Source of the DNA: Planctomycetota bacterium
Lineage (GTDB): Bacteria; Planctomycetota; Phycisphaerae; UBA1845; UTPLA1
Direction: 5' to 3'
NCBI GenBank assembly: GCA_015654675.1
Contig: JAATGM010000030.1
Span: forward strand, 1 to 64,000
Length of the DNA: 64,000 nt
Shown: positions 7,777-15,760 of the stretch, piece by piece
How positions within the stretch are numbered: position 1 is the stretch's first letter
Layout: every line of letters begins with the position of its first letter
Notes under the pieces: model-generated
The model's database searches: none
What the model saw: the letters and a program-made list of their open reading frames with translations, nothing else
Told to the model about the DNA's origin: nothing
Program-made: the position numbers and the translations under genes

Positions 7777-8495
7777 TGAGCGATAACAAACTAACTCCGC
7801 CGAAGCCGACAGCATCCGACACCGCACATGCGATTGGCAAGAGCATCGCCGCAGGCGGCGCGGCAATGCTTGGCGGGCCGATGGCCCCAGCAGTCGGGGC
7901 TGCAATCGAACTCATTAGCTGGATAGTGGGGACGCCACTTGAACGACGCCGCGAGGAATGGTTCGTCGAAATCGGGCAGAGGATTTTGGCCCTTGAAGCG
8001 CGAGGCGAAGTCGACGCGAAGAAACTCGCGTCTGACCCGGTATTCACCGACACATTTGTTCAGGCGACCCGAGTCGCAATTGCAACTTCCGACAGGGAGA
8101 AGATCGAAGCGCTTCACAACGCGGTCACGAACTCGGCCCTTCCCGGGGCGCCGGAAGCCGCAATGCGGCAAATGTTCCTGCGATGGGTGGAAGACTTCAA
8201 CGAATGGCATCTTCGGGTATTGGCTTTCTTCGCAGCGCCATCCAACTCGTTTGAGCAGTCGGGCATCCCGGCGCCATCGGTAATGATCACCAAGACATTC
8301 GGTTCGCTAATCATGGTTCGCTACCCTGATCTGGTAAGGTTTACGCCATTCAGGACTGTCTGGCGCGACATTCAGAACGCCGGTCTAATTCGCGGAGAAT
8401 TTGGCCCGGAAGATGCGATGCCCGAAAACACCAGAGCGTACGGAATCGCATCGAATCTAGGGCTTCAATTCTTGGCGTTCATCTCCGCGAAGTAG
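7776..8495 (+). CDS. Hypothetical protein with Gly-rich hydrophobic N-terminus
   Basis: A 239-residue protein. Residues about 20-55 are a glycine/alanine-rich hydrophobic stretch ('SIAAGGAAMLGGPMAPAVGA', then 'IELISWIVG'), followed by 'TPLERRREEWFVEIGQRILALE' and a helical section with 'EKIEALHNAVTNSALPGAP'. The PLE(K/R)RR-x-EW element after a hydrophobic patch recurs in a widespread uncharacterised family that I have seen near mobile elements and defence genes. The patch may insert into the membrane. Translationally coupled to the 109-residue gene, which could be its control partner. Confidence 0.55.
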   Translation: MSDNKLTPPKPTASDTAHAIGKSIAAGGAAMLGGPMAPAVGAAIELISWIVGTPLERRREEWFVEIGQRILALEARGEVDAKKLASDPVFTDTFVQATRVAIATSDREKIEALHNAVTNSALPGAPEAAMRQMFLRWVEDFNEWHLRVLAFFAAPSNSFEQSGIPAPSVMITKTFGSLIMVRYPDLVRFTPFRTVWRDIQNAGLIRGEFGPEDAMPENTRAYGIASNLGLQFLAFISAK

Positions 8496-8628
8496 CGGGA
8501 GCCGTCAATAGCATTTCACAGTCCAGCCGCCCGTGGTGGCGTGAGGCTTGGAGCGCGTGTTAGAATTTCAGCGTCGAGGCCGTTTGGCGTTGTTTCCACG
8601 CGAGCCGGACGGAGTCGAGGAGCTGTGT

Positions 8629-9207
8629 ATGCCCGATTCTCAAAACGGTGAAAACGAAGGCAGACCGGACCAGGCAGCGGGGCGATATGCGCGCGGCAAC
8701 GGCGGCGGGCCGGACGCCAGTGGTCGACTGCTGGCGCGGGTCGGGGCAATAACCGGCCGACCGTCACCAAACGGGGTTAGCGGCGAGCGGGATGGGCGGG
8801 GGCGGTTCGCGCTGGGGTGCAAGGGCGGGCCGGGGAATCCCCACGCCCGCCAGACGGCGGAGTTTCGCCGACTGCTGCTAGACGCAGCCGGGGACCGCTT
8901 CGAGGCCATCGTCGCGAAGCTGATCGAGCTGGCGGTGGCGGGCGAGCCGTGGGCGATGCGGGAAGTGCTCGACCGGGTGCTCGGCCGACCGACCGCGGCA
9001 GTGGAGTTGACGACGCCGGAGGCGGCCAGCATGCCGATCCGCGTCACATTCGGAACGATGACGCCGGAGCAGCAGGCGCGGCTCGACGAGCTGGCCAAAA
9101 TCGGGCTGGCCAAGCTGGCGCGGGATACGGAGGACGACGTCGAGCCCTCAAGGCCCGGGGGTGAAATGACGCGGGCGACGAGGGCGGATCGATCCCGCCC
9201 GACCTAG
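8629..9207 (+). CDS. GNPHAR-type protein (DUF5681-like), second copy
   Basis: A 192-residue protein starting at the ATG at 8629 with GAGGAG seven bases upstream. It has a long low-complexity Gly/Arg/Asn-rich N-terminus, then 'RFALGCKGGPGNPHARQTAE' and helices ending in 'MREVLDRVLGRPTAAVEL', matching the gene at 4318-4653. It adds a C-terminal segment 'MTPEQQARLDELAKIGLAKL' and a charged tail. A phage or element packaging/DNA-binding role is a guess. The two copies suggest duplication within the accessory region, or two elements merged. Confidence 0.6.
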   Translation: MPDSQNGENEGRPDQAAGRYARGNGGGPDASGRLLARVGAITGRPSPNGVSGERDGRGRFALGCKGGPGNPHARQTAEFRRLLLDAAGDRFEAIVAKLIELAVAGEPWAMREVLDRVLGRPTAAVELTTPEAASMPIRVTFGTMTPEQQARLDELAKIGLAKLARDTEDDVEPSRPGGEMTRATRADRSRPT

Positions 9208-9250
9208 GGCGCCTAGCGATTCGCTGTATCTGCGGCCCCAGGAGGGTTGA

Positions 9251-9424
9251 ATGTGCCGGACAATCGAAGCGAACATCAACGGCGACTTCCTCGGGGCAAT
9301 CGATCGGACGCGGTTCGCCGCCCGTGTTGGTACGTCCGGCGGCTCAAGCCGCGACCGACGGGCGTCTGCCGACGCGGCCCATATCGCCCCCGCCGGCCGC
9401 TTGTCGATGAAGCCCCGCGCGTGA
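9251..9424 (+). CDS. Small ORF with very strong ribosome binding site
   Basis: A 57-codon frame opening MCRTIEANINGDFLGAIDRT and ending '...LSMKPRA', with a perfect AGGAGG (9240-9245) five bases before the ATG. Its TGA (9422-9424) overlaps the GTG start of the zinc-ribbon gene (GTGA), so translation of this frame probably feeds the next. 'TRFAARVGTSGGSSRDRRAS' looks like a flexible DNA-binding-like tail. It is either a small protein in its own right or the coupled leader of the next gene. No family recognised. Confidence 0.5.
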   Translation: MCRTIEANINGDFLGAIDRTRFAARVGTSGGSSRDRRASADAAHIAPAGRLSMKPRA

Positions 9425-9888
9425 CGGCGGAAGAGCTTTGGAGTCGGGCTGATCCGACCCTGCAAACCTACGTTTGGACTGGCGATGCGTGGCGATTACC
9501 GGAAGACGCCGGCAGTTATCCTTCGGAACGTGGGATGCGGCATTACCGAATTGGCGAAGCCGCAATTACCTTGGTCTTCGGCGCTCCCTATCCCATCGTC
9601 GGACGCAACGGGCCGATGCGCCGCGTATTCGCGTGTTGCCCGGAGTGCGGCGGAAATTCGCGGATCCTGTACCTCGTCGAATCTCCGATCCCGCGCTGCC
9701 GGAAATGCTGCGGCTTGGTCTACCGATCGTCGGCGGCGCGCCGATCGCGCTGGAAAGCGCGGATCGACGCCGCGTGCGCGGCAAGTGCACAGGGAAAGAG
9801 GGTGAATTGGGATCGGGTCGCTCCGGCCTGGTTCCGCACCCGCTGGAGCATCGCGCGGCGCCGGATTGCTGAGCGTGAGGAAATGTGA
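9421..9888 (+). CDS. Zinc-ribbon protein of mobile element
   Basis: About 156 residues from the GTG at 9421. The centre carries a CxxCG...CxxC zinc ribbon: 'FACCPECGGNSRILYLVE' followed by 'PRCRKCCGLVYRSSAARRSR'. The C-terminus is very basic ('WFRTRWSIARRRIAEREEM'), which fits DNA or RNA binding. An upstream in-frame TTG would extend it by 58 residues, but that extension overlaps the well-signalled small ORF in another frame, so I prefer the coupled GTG. Proteins with this 'C..C..LVYRS' ribbon occur in phage-like islands; function unknown. Confidence 0.6.
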   Translation: MTAEELWSRADPTLQTYVWTGDAWRLPEDAGSYPSERGMRHYRIGEAAITLVFGAPYPIVGRNGPMRRVFACCPECGGNSRILYLVESPIPRCRKCCGLVYRSSAARRSRWKARIDAACAASAQGKRVNWDRVAPAWFRTRWSIARRRIAEREEM

Positions 9889-10008
9889 CCTCGCCACGCC
9901 CATCTAGCGCGGCGGGTTCGAATTGAGCTGGGGGACGGATGACGGGGCACAGGGTCCGGTCCGCGAATGCAGCTGAATTGGACTCTGACCGTTCGACTTC
10001 TGACTACT

Positions 10009-11331
10009 TCAAGAGGGCGGTTCAGGCCCGATGGAAAAGGCACCTCGGGAATTCATGACTTCGGCAAGCGTATCAGGCGTAATTGTGCCCTCTGACACGC
10101 CGCGCATGAGCACATATGGAGGCACCAGCGGATCGCAGAACCTATATCGATAAGCTCTCGGGTAACCGGTCCTTTGAAGTACACCACGCTTAGTTTCACA
10201 AAAGTCCGCAAGATGCCCATTGAAGGTGGAGATCTCAATCGTTCGCTTCAGAATTGCAGATAGCGGCGCAACCACGGCCACGGGTGTGAAGTATCCGTTC
10301 TGGTCTGATTCGGTGACTGCTGAGATTGCGCACGCTAATAGCACCTGTTTCCAAAGCGCATCCTTATGACTGCTGTATGTTGCATCGTCATACAACTTCG
10401 AAATCATGTGATCCGTGGCCTTCACGGCCTGCTCGAATCCCTTGGTAACGTCCGCCATTCGTACGACGCCGCTTGCCCGGTCACACGCGGCGCGGACCGC
10501 CAGTTGCCCCACAAGATGTGTATAGTGCGGCCGTCCTTGGGACATGAATGCAATTCGCTCGCCTGCGGCCTGCTCGAAAATAATTCCTAACTTCTTTTCC
10601 GCGTTAAAGAGGATCTCTGTCAACTCTTTCAGGAGCATTGGCTTTAAGCGGATTTGGGTAATTGCCCGAGGAATTGACGCGTGATCGCGGACCAGGCCGT
10701 CAACGGTTTCCGCGACGCCAACCAGCATTATCGTTGTCTCAATCGCCCCGTCTGATAGCGCTTTAATTAGGTCGGCGAACTGGCTGGCGTGTTTGCGCGT
10801 CAGGCGGTCGAATTCGTCAATCACGAAAACCGATCCGGGCAGGCCGCTCAGCACACGACGGACGTCTTCAATTGTTAGCTCTCGATCAACGACGCCGTAC
10901 GCCGACCGCAAAGTGATGAGCTCGACGCCAGGCTTCGGCTTGAAGCCCATCGTCGGCATGTCTTGAGTCCAGGAGATTTGGTCGAAAACCTTTTCCCAAA
11001 TAGATGAAAACGTATCCGAGGTGGTGGCATTGCTTCGAACAGTGATACGTGGAGCGGATCGGGGCGGCTTCAGGTCCGCATCGAAGACTTCGAAGATTAT
11101 TGGGATAACGTTGGCCAACGAAGTCTTGCCAACTCCGCGCTCGCCATAGAGCACCACATGAAGTCCAATCTCGTTAACGGCATCGACGAGCTGCTGGATT
11201 TCGTTCCACCGGCCCGCAAATAGCTCTCTACTGCTGATTGGCGTGCGTGGCGTAAAGACTTGACCTGACTGTATCCGGAGCGTGTAGACTTGCGGTTCCG
11301 TCAACGGGACGTCGATTGGGTCGGTTTCCAT
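10009..11331 (-). CDS. AAA+ ATPase, Orc1/Cdc6-like
   Basis: A 440-residue P-loop ATPase. Walker A is 'GERGVGKT' (residues 63-70), Walker B 'VFVIDEFDR' (about 168-176), and a sensor-like 'MLVGVAETV' follows. The C-terminal part, about residues 300-420, looks like a winged-helix or lid region ('LACAISAVTESDQNGYFTPV', 'RGVLQRTGYPRAYRYRF'). The overall plan resembles Orc1/Cdc6-type or STAND-like ATPases used in DNA transactions and in some defence systems. It lies downstream of the HsdR-like gene on the same strand with a 207-base gap, so co-transcription is possible. No effector domain is visible on the protein itself. Confidence 0.75.
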   Translation of the reverse strand: METDPIDVPLTEPQVYTLRIQSGQVFTPRTPISSRELFAGRWNEIQQLVDAVNEIGLHVVLYGERGVGKTSLANVIPIIFEVFDADLKPPRSAPRITVRSNATTSDTFSSIWEKVFDQISWTQDMPTMGFKPKPGVELITLRSAYGVVDRELTIEDVRRVLSGLPGSVFVIDEFDRLTRKHASQFADLIKALSDGAIETTIMLVGVAETVDGLVRDHASIPRAITQIRLKPMLLKELTEILFNAEKKLGIIFEQAAGERIAFMSQGRPHYTHLVGQLAVRAACDRASGVVRMADVTKGFEQAVKATDHMISKLYDDATYSSHKDALWKQVLLACAISAVTESDQNGYFTPVAVVAPLSAILKRTIEISTFNGHLADFCETKRGVLQRTGYPRAYRYRFCDPLVPPYVLMRGVSEGTITPDTLAEVMNSRGAFSIGPEPPS

Positions 11332-11538
11332 AGCCCATTATGTTAGTTCGACCGAACAGTAGCAAGCATAGTATGGGAAGTAACCGCATTACTAGCCGAC
11401 TTCCGCGACACTCGCAGCGGCAGGGGTGCTCCGCCAGAGGGGGTGCCCGGGGGGATCCACGGATCGTAGCGGAGCGCCGGCGACGGGGAGCGACTGCACG
11501 AAAGGCGGCGGTACATCCGCAGCCTTCCCAGCCGGCGG

Positions 11539-13626
11539 CTAGCCGGCGCTCACGAGCGCATCCAGCAACTCTCGGCGGGTCGGCGGTTCGACCCAGCGCG
11601 CGCGGAAGTCAGCGAGCGTCGGGGCTTCCTTCACGAGAGCGGCGGCCATGCCGCGCTTGAAGTCCTCCAGCGGGACCATGCCGAGGCGGCCATCGACCAT
11701 GCAGCCGACGAAGCGGCCGAGATCGTTCACGATGGGGGTGAAACCCTCGACCCAGACGGTGGGCTCGATGGGAGTCGGTGGCTCGGGCGGCGGCTCAGGC
11801 GGTTCCGGGCCGGGGCCGGGCGGCGTTGGAGGCCGGGGTGGTTTGGAGATGAACGCCTCGCCGAGAAGGCGCGTGGCGCCGGTGTAGTCGTAGATCGTGA
11901 AGACCAGTTTGCCGGTCGGCTCATCAATCCGAGTGCCGCGCCCGAGCATCTGGTAGAAGGCGATGGGGCTGGCAACGTATTTGAAGAAGGCGACGTTGCG
12001 GACTGGTTTGACGTCGACGCCGGTGGTTAGCAGCTCGACGGTGGTGGCGACGAAGTGCGTGCGTACCGAGCCGCGAAAGTCGGGAATGAAATCGTTGCCG
12101 CCGACGCTGGCGGTGCATTTGAAGGCATAGGGATCGAAGCGCTCTTCACCCTTGGCGGCGCACCATGCGGCATAAAGGTTGTTCATCTCGCCAGCGACGA
12201 GGTCGGCGTGGCGGTCGGTCGCGCAGAAGATGATGGTTTTCTGGCGCGGGCCGAGCGGCGTGCCGTCGGGGGCGCGGTGAATGAGGTTGGCGAGCATCTG
12301 CTCGAACAGGTCGCGGCACATCGCCTTGACCCGATCGGGGAGCACGATGCCCCGCTCAAAGCTATTGGCGTCGTAACGGTCGGCGATCTGCTGAGCGGTT
12401 AGCGATTGGCCGGTATCGGCGTCGGTGGGGTTGCGCTGAATTATTTCGGCGGCGGTGATGCCTCGGGCATCGAGGTCCACAAGGGCGAGCTTGATATCCA
12501 TCGCGGCGAGGTAGCCGTCCTCCATCGCCTGGCCGATCTCGTACTCATAGACGGGCGGGCCGAAGTAGTCGAGATTGTCGGCGGTTAGTTTGGCGTCGTC
12601 GCGGGCGTCCTTGGTGTCTTCTGAGAGTTTGAGTTGCCGGGGCGTCGCGGTCAGGCCGATTTGTACGGCCTTCGCGTTTATCTTCAAAATCTTGGACCAC
12701 CTCCCCCAGGCCGAGCGGTGGCACTCGTCGATGATGATGTGGGAGAAATGATCCGGCGGGTAAAACTCGGTCAGGAATGATTCGTCGCCATCTTCCTTGT
12801 CGATGCCGAGCGTCTGGTACGTCGCGACGTGGACGGCGGCGTTGCGGGCGTGATTTTTTCCATCCTTTTCGCGATGGGCTGGGCGGGCGGCGTCGCCGAA
12901 GTAGTTTGTCAGTTCGCCGAGAGCTTGAGTGCGCAGCTCGTCGCGGTCGCAGAGGAATAAGGCTCGCTTTAGCTGGCCGGCGTCGTGGATTCGGCGGAGA
13001 AGGTTGGCCGCGATGAAGGTCTTGCCCGCGCCGGTGGCGAGAGACAAGAGGGCGCGGGGTGGCCGGCCTGCCGCCTGATCGCGGGCTGTTTTCTCAAATA
13101 CGGCGCGGATGGCGGCGTCCTGGTAATAACGTCGCGCACCTTCGCCACCCTTGTACGGGCGCAGCAATGGCGCTGCGGCGGGGGCGTCCAGCGAGAAGCC
13201 CATCGCGTCCTCGTACCGTGAACGAAGGTCGGTGGGCGTTGGGAATTGAATCATCGGGCGCGGGAGGGTGGTCAGGCCAGTTGCGCGATCGAACTCCACA
13301 AACAAACTGCCATTAGTTGAGTACACGAACGGGACGTTGAGTCGAGCCGACTTGGCGTATCCCTTCGCCTGATCGAGTCCGTGGCCGGGAGCGCGGTCGC
13401 TTCGCTTGACTTCAATGACGGCGACGGCAACGGGCTGCATTTCGGCGGTGACGACGATGCGGAGCGTGAGGTCGGTGCGGCCCCTGGCGCGGCGGCGGGC
13501 CTTGCCGGCGATGATATCAACCGCGCCCGTGGTTTCTTCTCGCTTAATGTGGTCTTCAGTCCACCCGCGCGCGTAAATCGCTGGATTGACGAGCTTGGCG
13601 TGCGTGTCGGCTTCGGAAAGCGACAT
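11539..13626 (-). CDS. Type I restriction R subunit-like nuclease-helicase, solitary and shortened
   Basis: About 695 residues from the ATG at 13626 (an open frame extends further upstream but is not protein-like). The N-terminal nuclease domain has D52 and 'VIEVKRSD' (E72, K74), a PD-(D/E)xK site. Next come the helicase motifs: 'SLATGAGKTF' (Walker A), 'IIIDECHRS' (DEAD/H box), 'GLTATP' and 'QMLGRGTRID'. A proline-rich linker ('PPRPPTPPGPGPEPPEPPPE') leads to 'TLADFRARWVEPPTRRELLD', the start of the EcoEI-type C-terminal domain, and the frame stops soon after. The usual C-terminal domain, which contacts the methylase, is mostly absent. No hsdM or hsdS is in the window. Confidence 0.85.
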   Translation of the reverse strand: MSLSEADTHAKLVNPAIYARGWTEDHIKREETTGAVDIIAGKARRRARGRTDLTLRIVVTAEMQPVAVAVIEVKRSDRAPGHGLDQAKGYAKSARLNVPFVYSTNGSLFVEFDRATGLTTLPRPMIQFPTPTDLRSRYEDAMGFSLDAPAAAPLLRPYKGGEGARRYYQDAAIRAVFEKTARDQAAGRPPRALLSLATGAGKTFIAANLLRRIHDAGQLKRALFLCDRDELRTQALGELTNYFGDAARPAHREKDGKNHARNAAVHVATYQTLGIDKEDGDESFLTEFYPPDHFSHIIIDECHRSAWGRWSKILKINAKAVQIGLTATPRQLKLSEDTKDARDDAKLTADNLDYFGPPVYEYEIGQAMEDGYLAAMDIKLALVDLDARGITAAEIIQRNPTDADTGQSLTAQQIADRYDANSFERGIVLPDRVKAMCRDLFEQMLANLIHRAPDGTPLGPRQKTIIFCATDRHADLVAGEMNNLYAAWCAAKGEERFDPYAFKCTASVGGNDFIPDFRGSVRTHFVATTVELLTTGVDVKPVRNVAFFKYVASPIAFYQMLGRGTRIDEPTGKLVFTIYDYTGATRLLGEAFISKPPRPPTPPGPGPEPPEPPPEPPTPIEPTVWVEGFTPIVNDLGRFVGCMVDGRLGMVPLEDFKRGMAAALVKEAPTLADFRARWVEPPTRRELLDALVSAG

Positions 13627-13912
13627 CCTTGCGATGGTAGCAAAGATGGACCGTGCGCCCAATGCGCTGGGGTGATCTGAGGCGAAAGAATACGGTTTTC
13701 TCGCCGGAATGGCCATGATTGGCCCCGCGACGCGGCCCTCACACCCGTTATGTTGGAGCGGGGCGAGGCATATTGCTCGGCCTCTGCGAGCTGCTAGCAT
13801 GCAGCATGGGAAGGCCGACCGTACATCGGCCGTAATTCGGACCGGGTAAGCGCGACGGATGCGATTCCCCCGCCGCGCTTCTCGGCCCGGCCCATCGAAA
13901 GGGAATCGCGCC

Positions 13913-15127
13913 ATGCCCGCCGAAGGATCGCCCGCGCTAACCCCTGCGGAATTGAACGAGCTTCTCACTCCGCTCAGCGGGTATCCAGCCACTCGCCGGG
14001 CCGAGTTGATGACAACGCTGGATCGGGCTGTCCTCAGTGCCCTCTCAATCGAAGAGCCAGTCCGATGGTGGGCAGTGCTGTTTCGGAAGCTCAGTCGATT
14101 GGCTCGCGAGACTGATTTACCGTTTTCGCCCAGTGACATCATAAAGTCGCAGCAACGTCTCGTCGCCGACGGCTTTATTCGTGAGCATTACTCCCGGATT
14201 CATGAGGTGAATCCGGCTGACCCCTTTCTCTCGCTTACTACGGCCGGTGTGGAGCGTCTCCGACAGCTCGGCCCATTACCGACGAATACTGCCGGGACCG
14301 TCGGCCCGGAGTATAGGAGCGAAATGTCTCCGGCAGAACTGCGACCGTCACCGAAGTTCTTGGCGGAGATCGCAATCGCCGCGCAAGCCATCGCGAAGAT
14401 CGAGGCAGAGACCTCCATCCCCCCAGGCGGCACGCCGTCTGAAACGCTCAAGATTCAGCGAGTCGTAGGGCTTCCGTTGGCGGTTCACAAGCTGGAACTG
14501 CTGCTGAACCCGAAATCGGAGCCGATTGATTCGCCAGAGGGTTTCACACTCGTAACGTCCGGTTGGCCGCATTCGGTCTCACATGCTGTATGCCTAATCC
14601 ACGAGTGCCATCATAAGATTCTTCGCACCCTCGGAATGGAACGGATCTGCACAGCGCACGATGCGGGCTTCGCGATGCTCACTGGAAACAATGATCCGAA
14701 TTTTGCAGCGCGATTCCGTCAGAAGACCGTGGAGATTGGGATTTCCGGCGAGTTGCCACCGATCGACCCTTCGGCCGTGCAATACCTCTTGCGTGGCGCC
14801 GCGTTGCTTGCGTCAGCAGTCGCAGAGCAGCAGGCGATGCAACCCGCTGGCACGCCACCGAATGGTGACGGTGGTCGTGGCGGCGATGTCAGCAGCACGT
14901 CGCTCCAAGCCTTCACGCCGCTAGAACTTCGTCAAATGCTGGGTGGGGTTAGTAAGGGCACGCTCGCCAAGTACGCGACTCTCGCAGGGGTTCCACGGCG
15001 TGGTCGTGGCCGCGGTCAACGATACACGCCGGGCGAAGCACGCCAAGTTCTGGAATACGTCGCCGCAAAATGTGACGAACAAACGATAAGAACCGCCGCC
15101 CGAACGTCGCTCGAAAAGCTCAAATAA
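13913..15127 (+). CDS. Hypothetical protein with C-terminal MerR-like helix-turn-helix
   Basis: About 404 residues from the ATG at 13913, an upstream start at 13859 also being open. A winged-helix-like N-terminal part ('RLVADGFIREHYSRIHEV', 'LSLTTAGVERLRQLGPL') is followed by a central unknown region and a C-terminal helix-turn-helix: 'LRQMLGGVSKGTLAKYATLA' and 'RYTPGEARQVLEYVAAKCD'. Divergent from the HsdR-like gene. It is the first of a rightward series (HTH, HTH, primase) typical of an integrated element's replication and control module. Role unknown; DNA binding is likely. Confidence 0.6.
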   Translation: MPAEGSPALTPAELNELLTPLSGYPATRRAELMTTLDRAVLSALSIEEPVRWWAVLFRKLSRLARETDLPFSPSDIIKSQQRLVADGFIREHYSRIHEVNPADPFLSLTTAGVERLRQLGPLPTNTAGTVGPEYRSEMSPAELRPSPKFLAEIAIAAQAIAKIEAETSIPPGGTPSETLKIQRVVGLPLAVHKLELLLNPKSEPIDSPEGFTLVTSGWPHSVSHAVCLIHECHHKILRTLGMERICTAHDAGFAMLTGNNDPNFAARFRQKTVEIGISGELPPIDPSAVQYLLRGAALLASAVAEQQAMQPAGTPPNGDGGRGGDVSSTSLQAFTPLELRQMLGGVSKGTLAKYATLAGVPRRGRGRGQRYTPGEARQVLEYVAAKCDEQTIRTAARTSLEKLK

Positions 15128-15218
15128 ACCACCAAACAAAGCGCATTGTCGTAATCAAATCGCACGATGAGGATTCTTGCGCCGCTGCTCCGAGACCTCG
15201 TGCTATAGATGCACAGGT

Positions 15219-15428
15219 ATGCACGACGCGATGACATCAATTCGATTTGACGTGACAGCGTATTACACGGACGCCGCCCTACAGGCGATCGGAATTTCCG
15301 AGCGTGCAATCGCGAGCGCGAGACGGCTGGGTGAACTCCGTTTTGTGCGACGCGGGCGCATGCCGCTTTATCGGGGCGATTGGATCGTCGATTGGTTGGA
15401 CCGCTCTGCGGATCGGAGTGACCGATGA
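15219..15428 (+). CDS. Small helix-turn-helix protein
   Basis: About 69 residues from the ATG at 15219 (15231 also possible). 'YTDAALQAIGISERAIASAR' followed by 'LRFVRRGRMPLYRGDWIVDWL' is the MerR/excisionase pattern: a turn-helix, then 'R.g..~YRg.dl..WL'. Such proteins act as excisionases or primase regulators in mobile elements. Its stop overlaps the next start (ATGA at 15425-15428), so the two are coupled. Confidence 0.65.
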   Translation: MHDAMTSIRFDVTAYYTDAALQAIGISERAIASARRLGELRFVRRGRMPLYRGDWIVDWLDRSADRSDR

Positions 15429-15760
15429 GTTCGGAGCGCCTGCTCGATCGTCGCGCCTTGGGCCAATGGCTCGGCCTCGGTCCGCGGGCAATTTCGCGCC
15501 TCGCCCAGCGAATCCCCCCGACCATTCGACTTCCTAACGGATCACCGAGATGGCGGCCGGAAAGCGTAGAGGCCGCGCTCATGAAACTTTCCCGCAACCG
15601 ACGGAGGCGGTCATTACCGCCGAGAGCTGGTAATGGATGTTTTGTGTCCAGAAATGACGAAACCGACGCGGCAAACGTCGGTTCGTCCAATGAGAACTCA
15701 AGCTATGAAGAGTTTAGCACCGCAGCTTCCGCAGTCAAACTCCTACCGCCGGGGACATGA
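15425..15760 (+). CDS. Helix-turn-helix/excisionase-like protein
   Basis: A 111-residue protein coupled to the previous HTH gene. Residues about 5-55 read 'LLDRRALGQWLGLGPRAISR' and 'PTIRLPNGSPRWRPESVEAA', the layout of AlpA/excisionase-type DNA-binding proteins. The tail is Ser/Asn-rich and overlaps the 5' part of the primase gene in a different frame by more than 100 bases. This long overlap suggests that either the real primase start is downstream or the HTH protein's tail is unimportant. Role: probable excision or replication control. Confidence 0.6.
   Translation: MSSERLLDRRALGQWLGLGPRAISRLAQRIPPTIRLPNGSPRWRPESVEAALMKLSRNRRRRSLPPRAGNGCFVSRNDETDAANVGSSNENSSYEEFSTAASAVKLLPPGT

Noticed and set aside
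13627-14142. Upstream extension of the HsdR frame
   Set aside because: It overlaps the divergent 13913-15127 gene and has low-complexity text without HsdR features.
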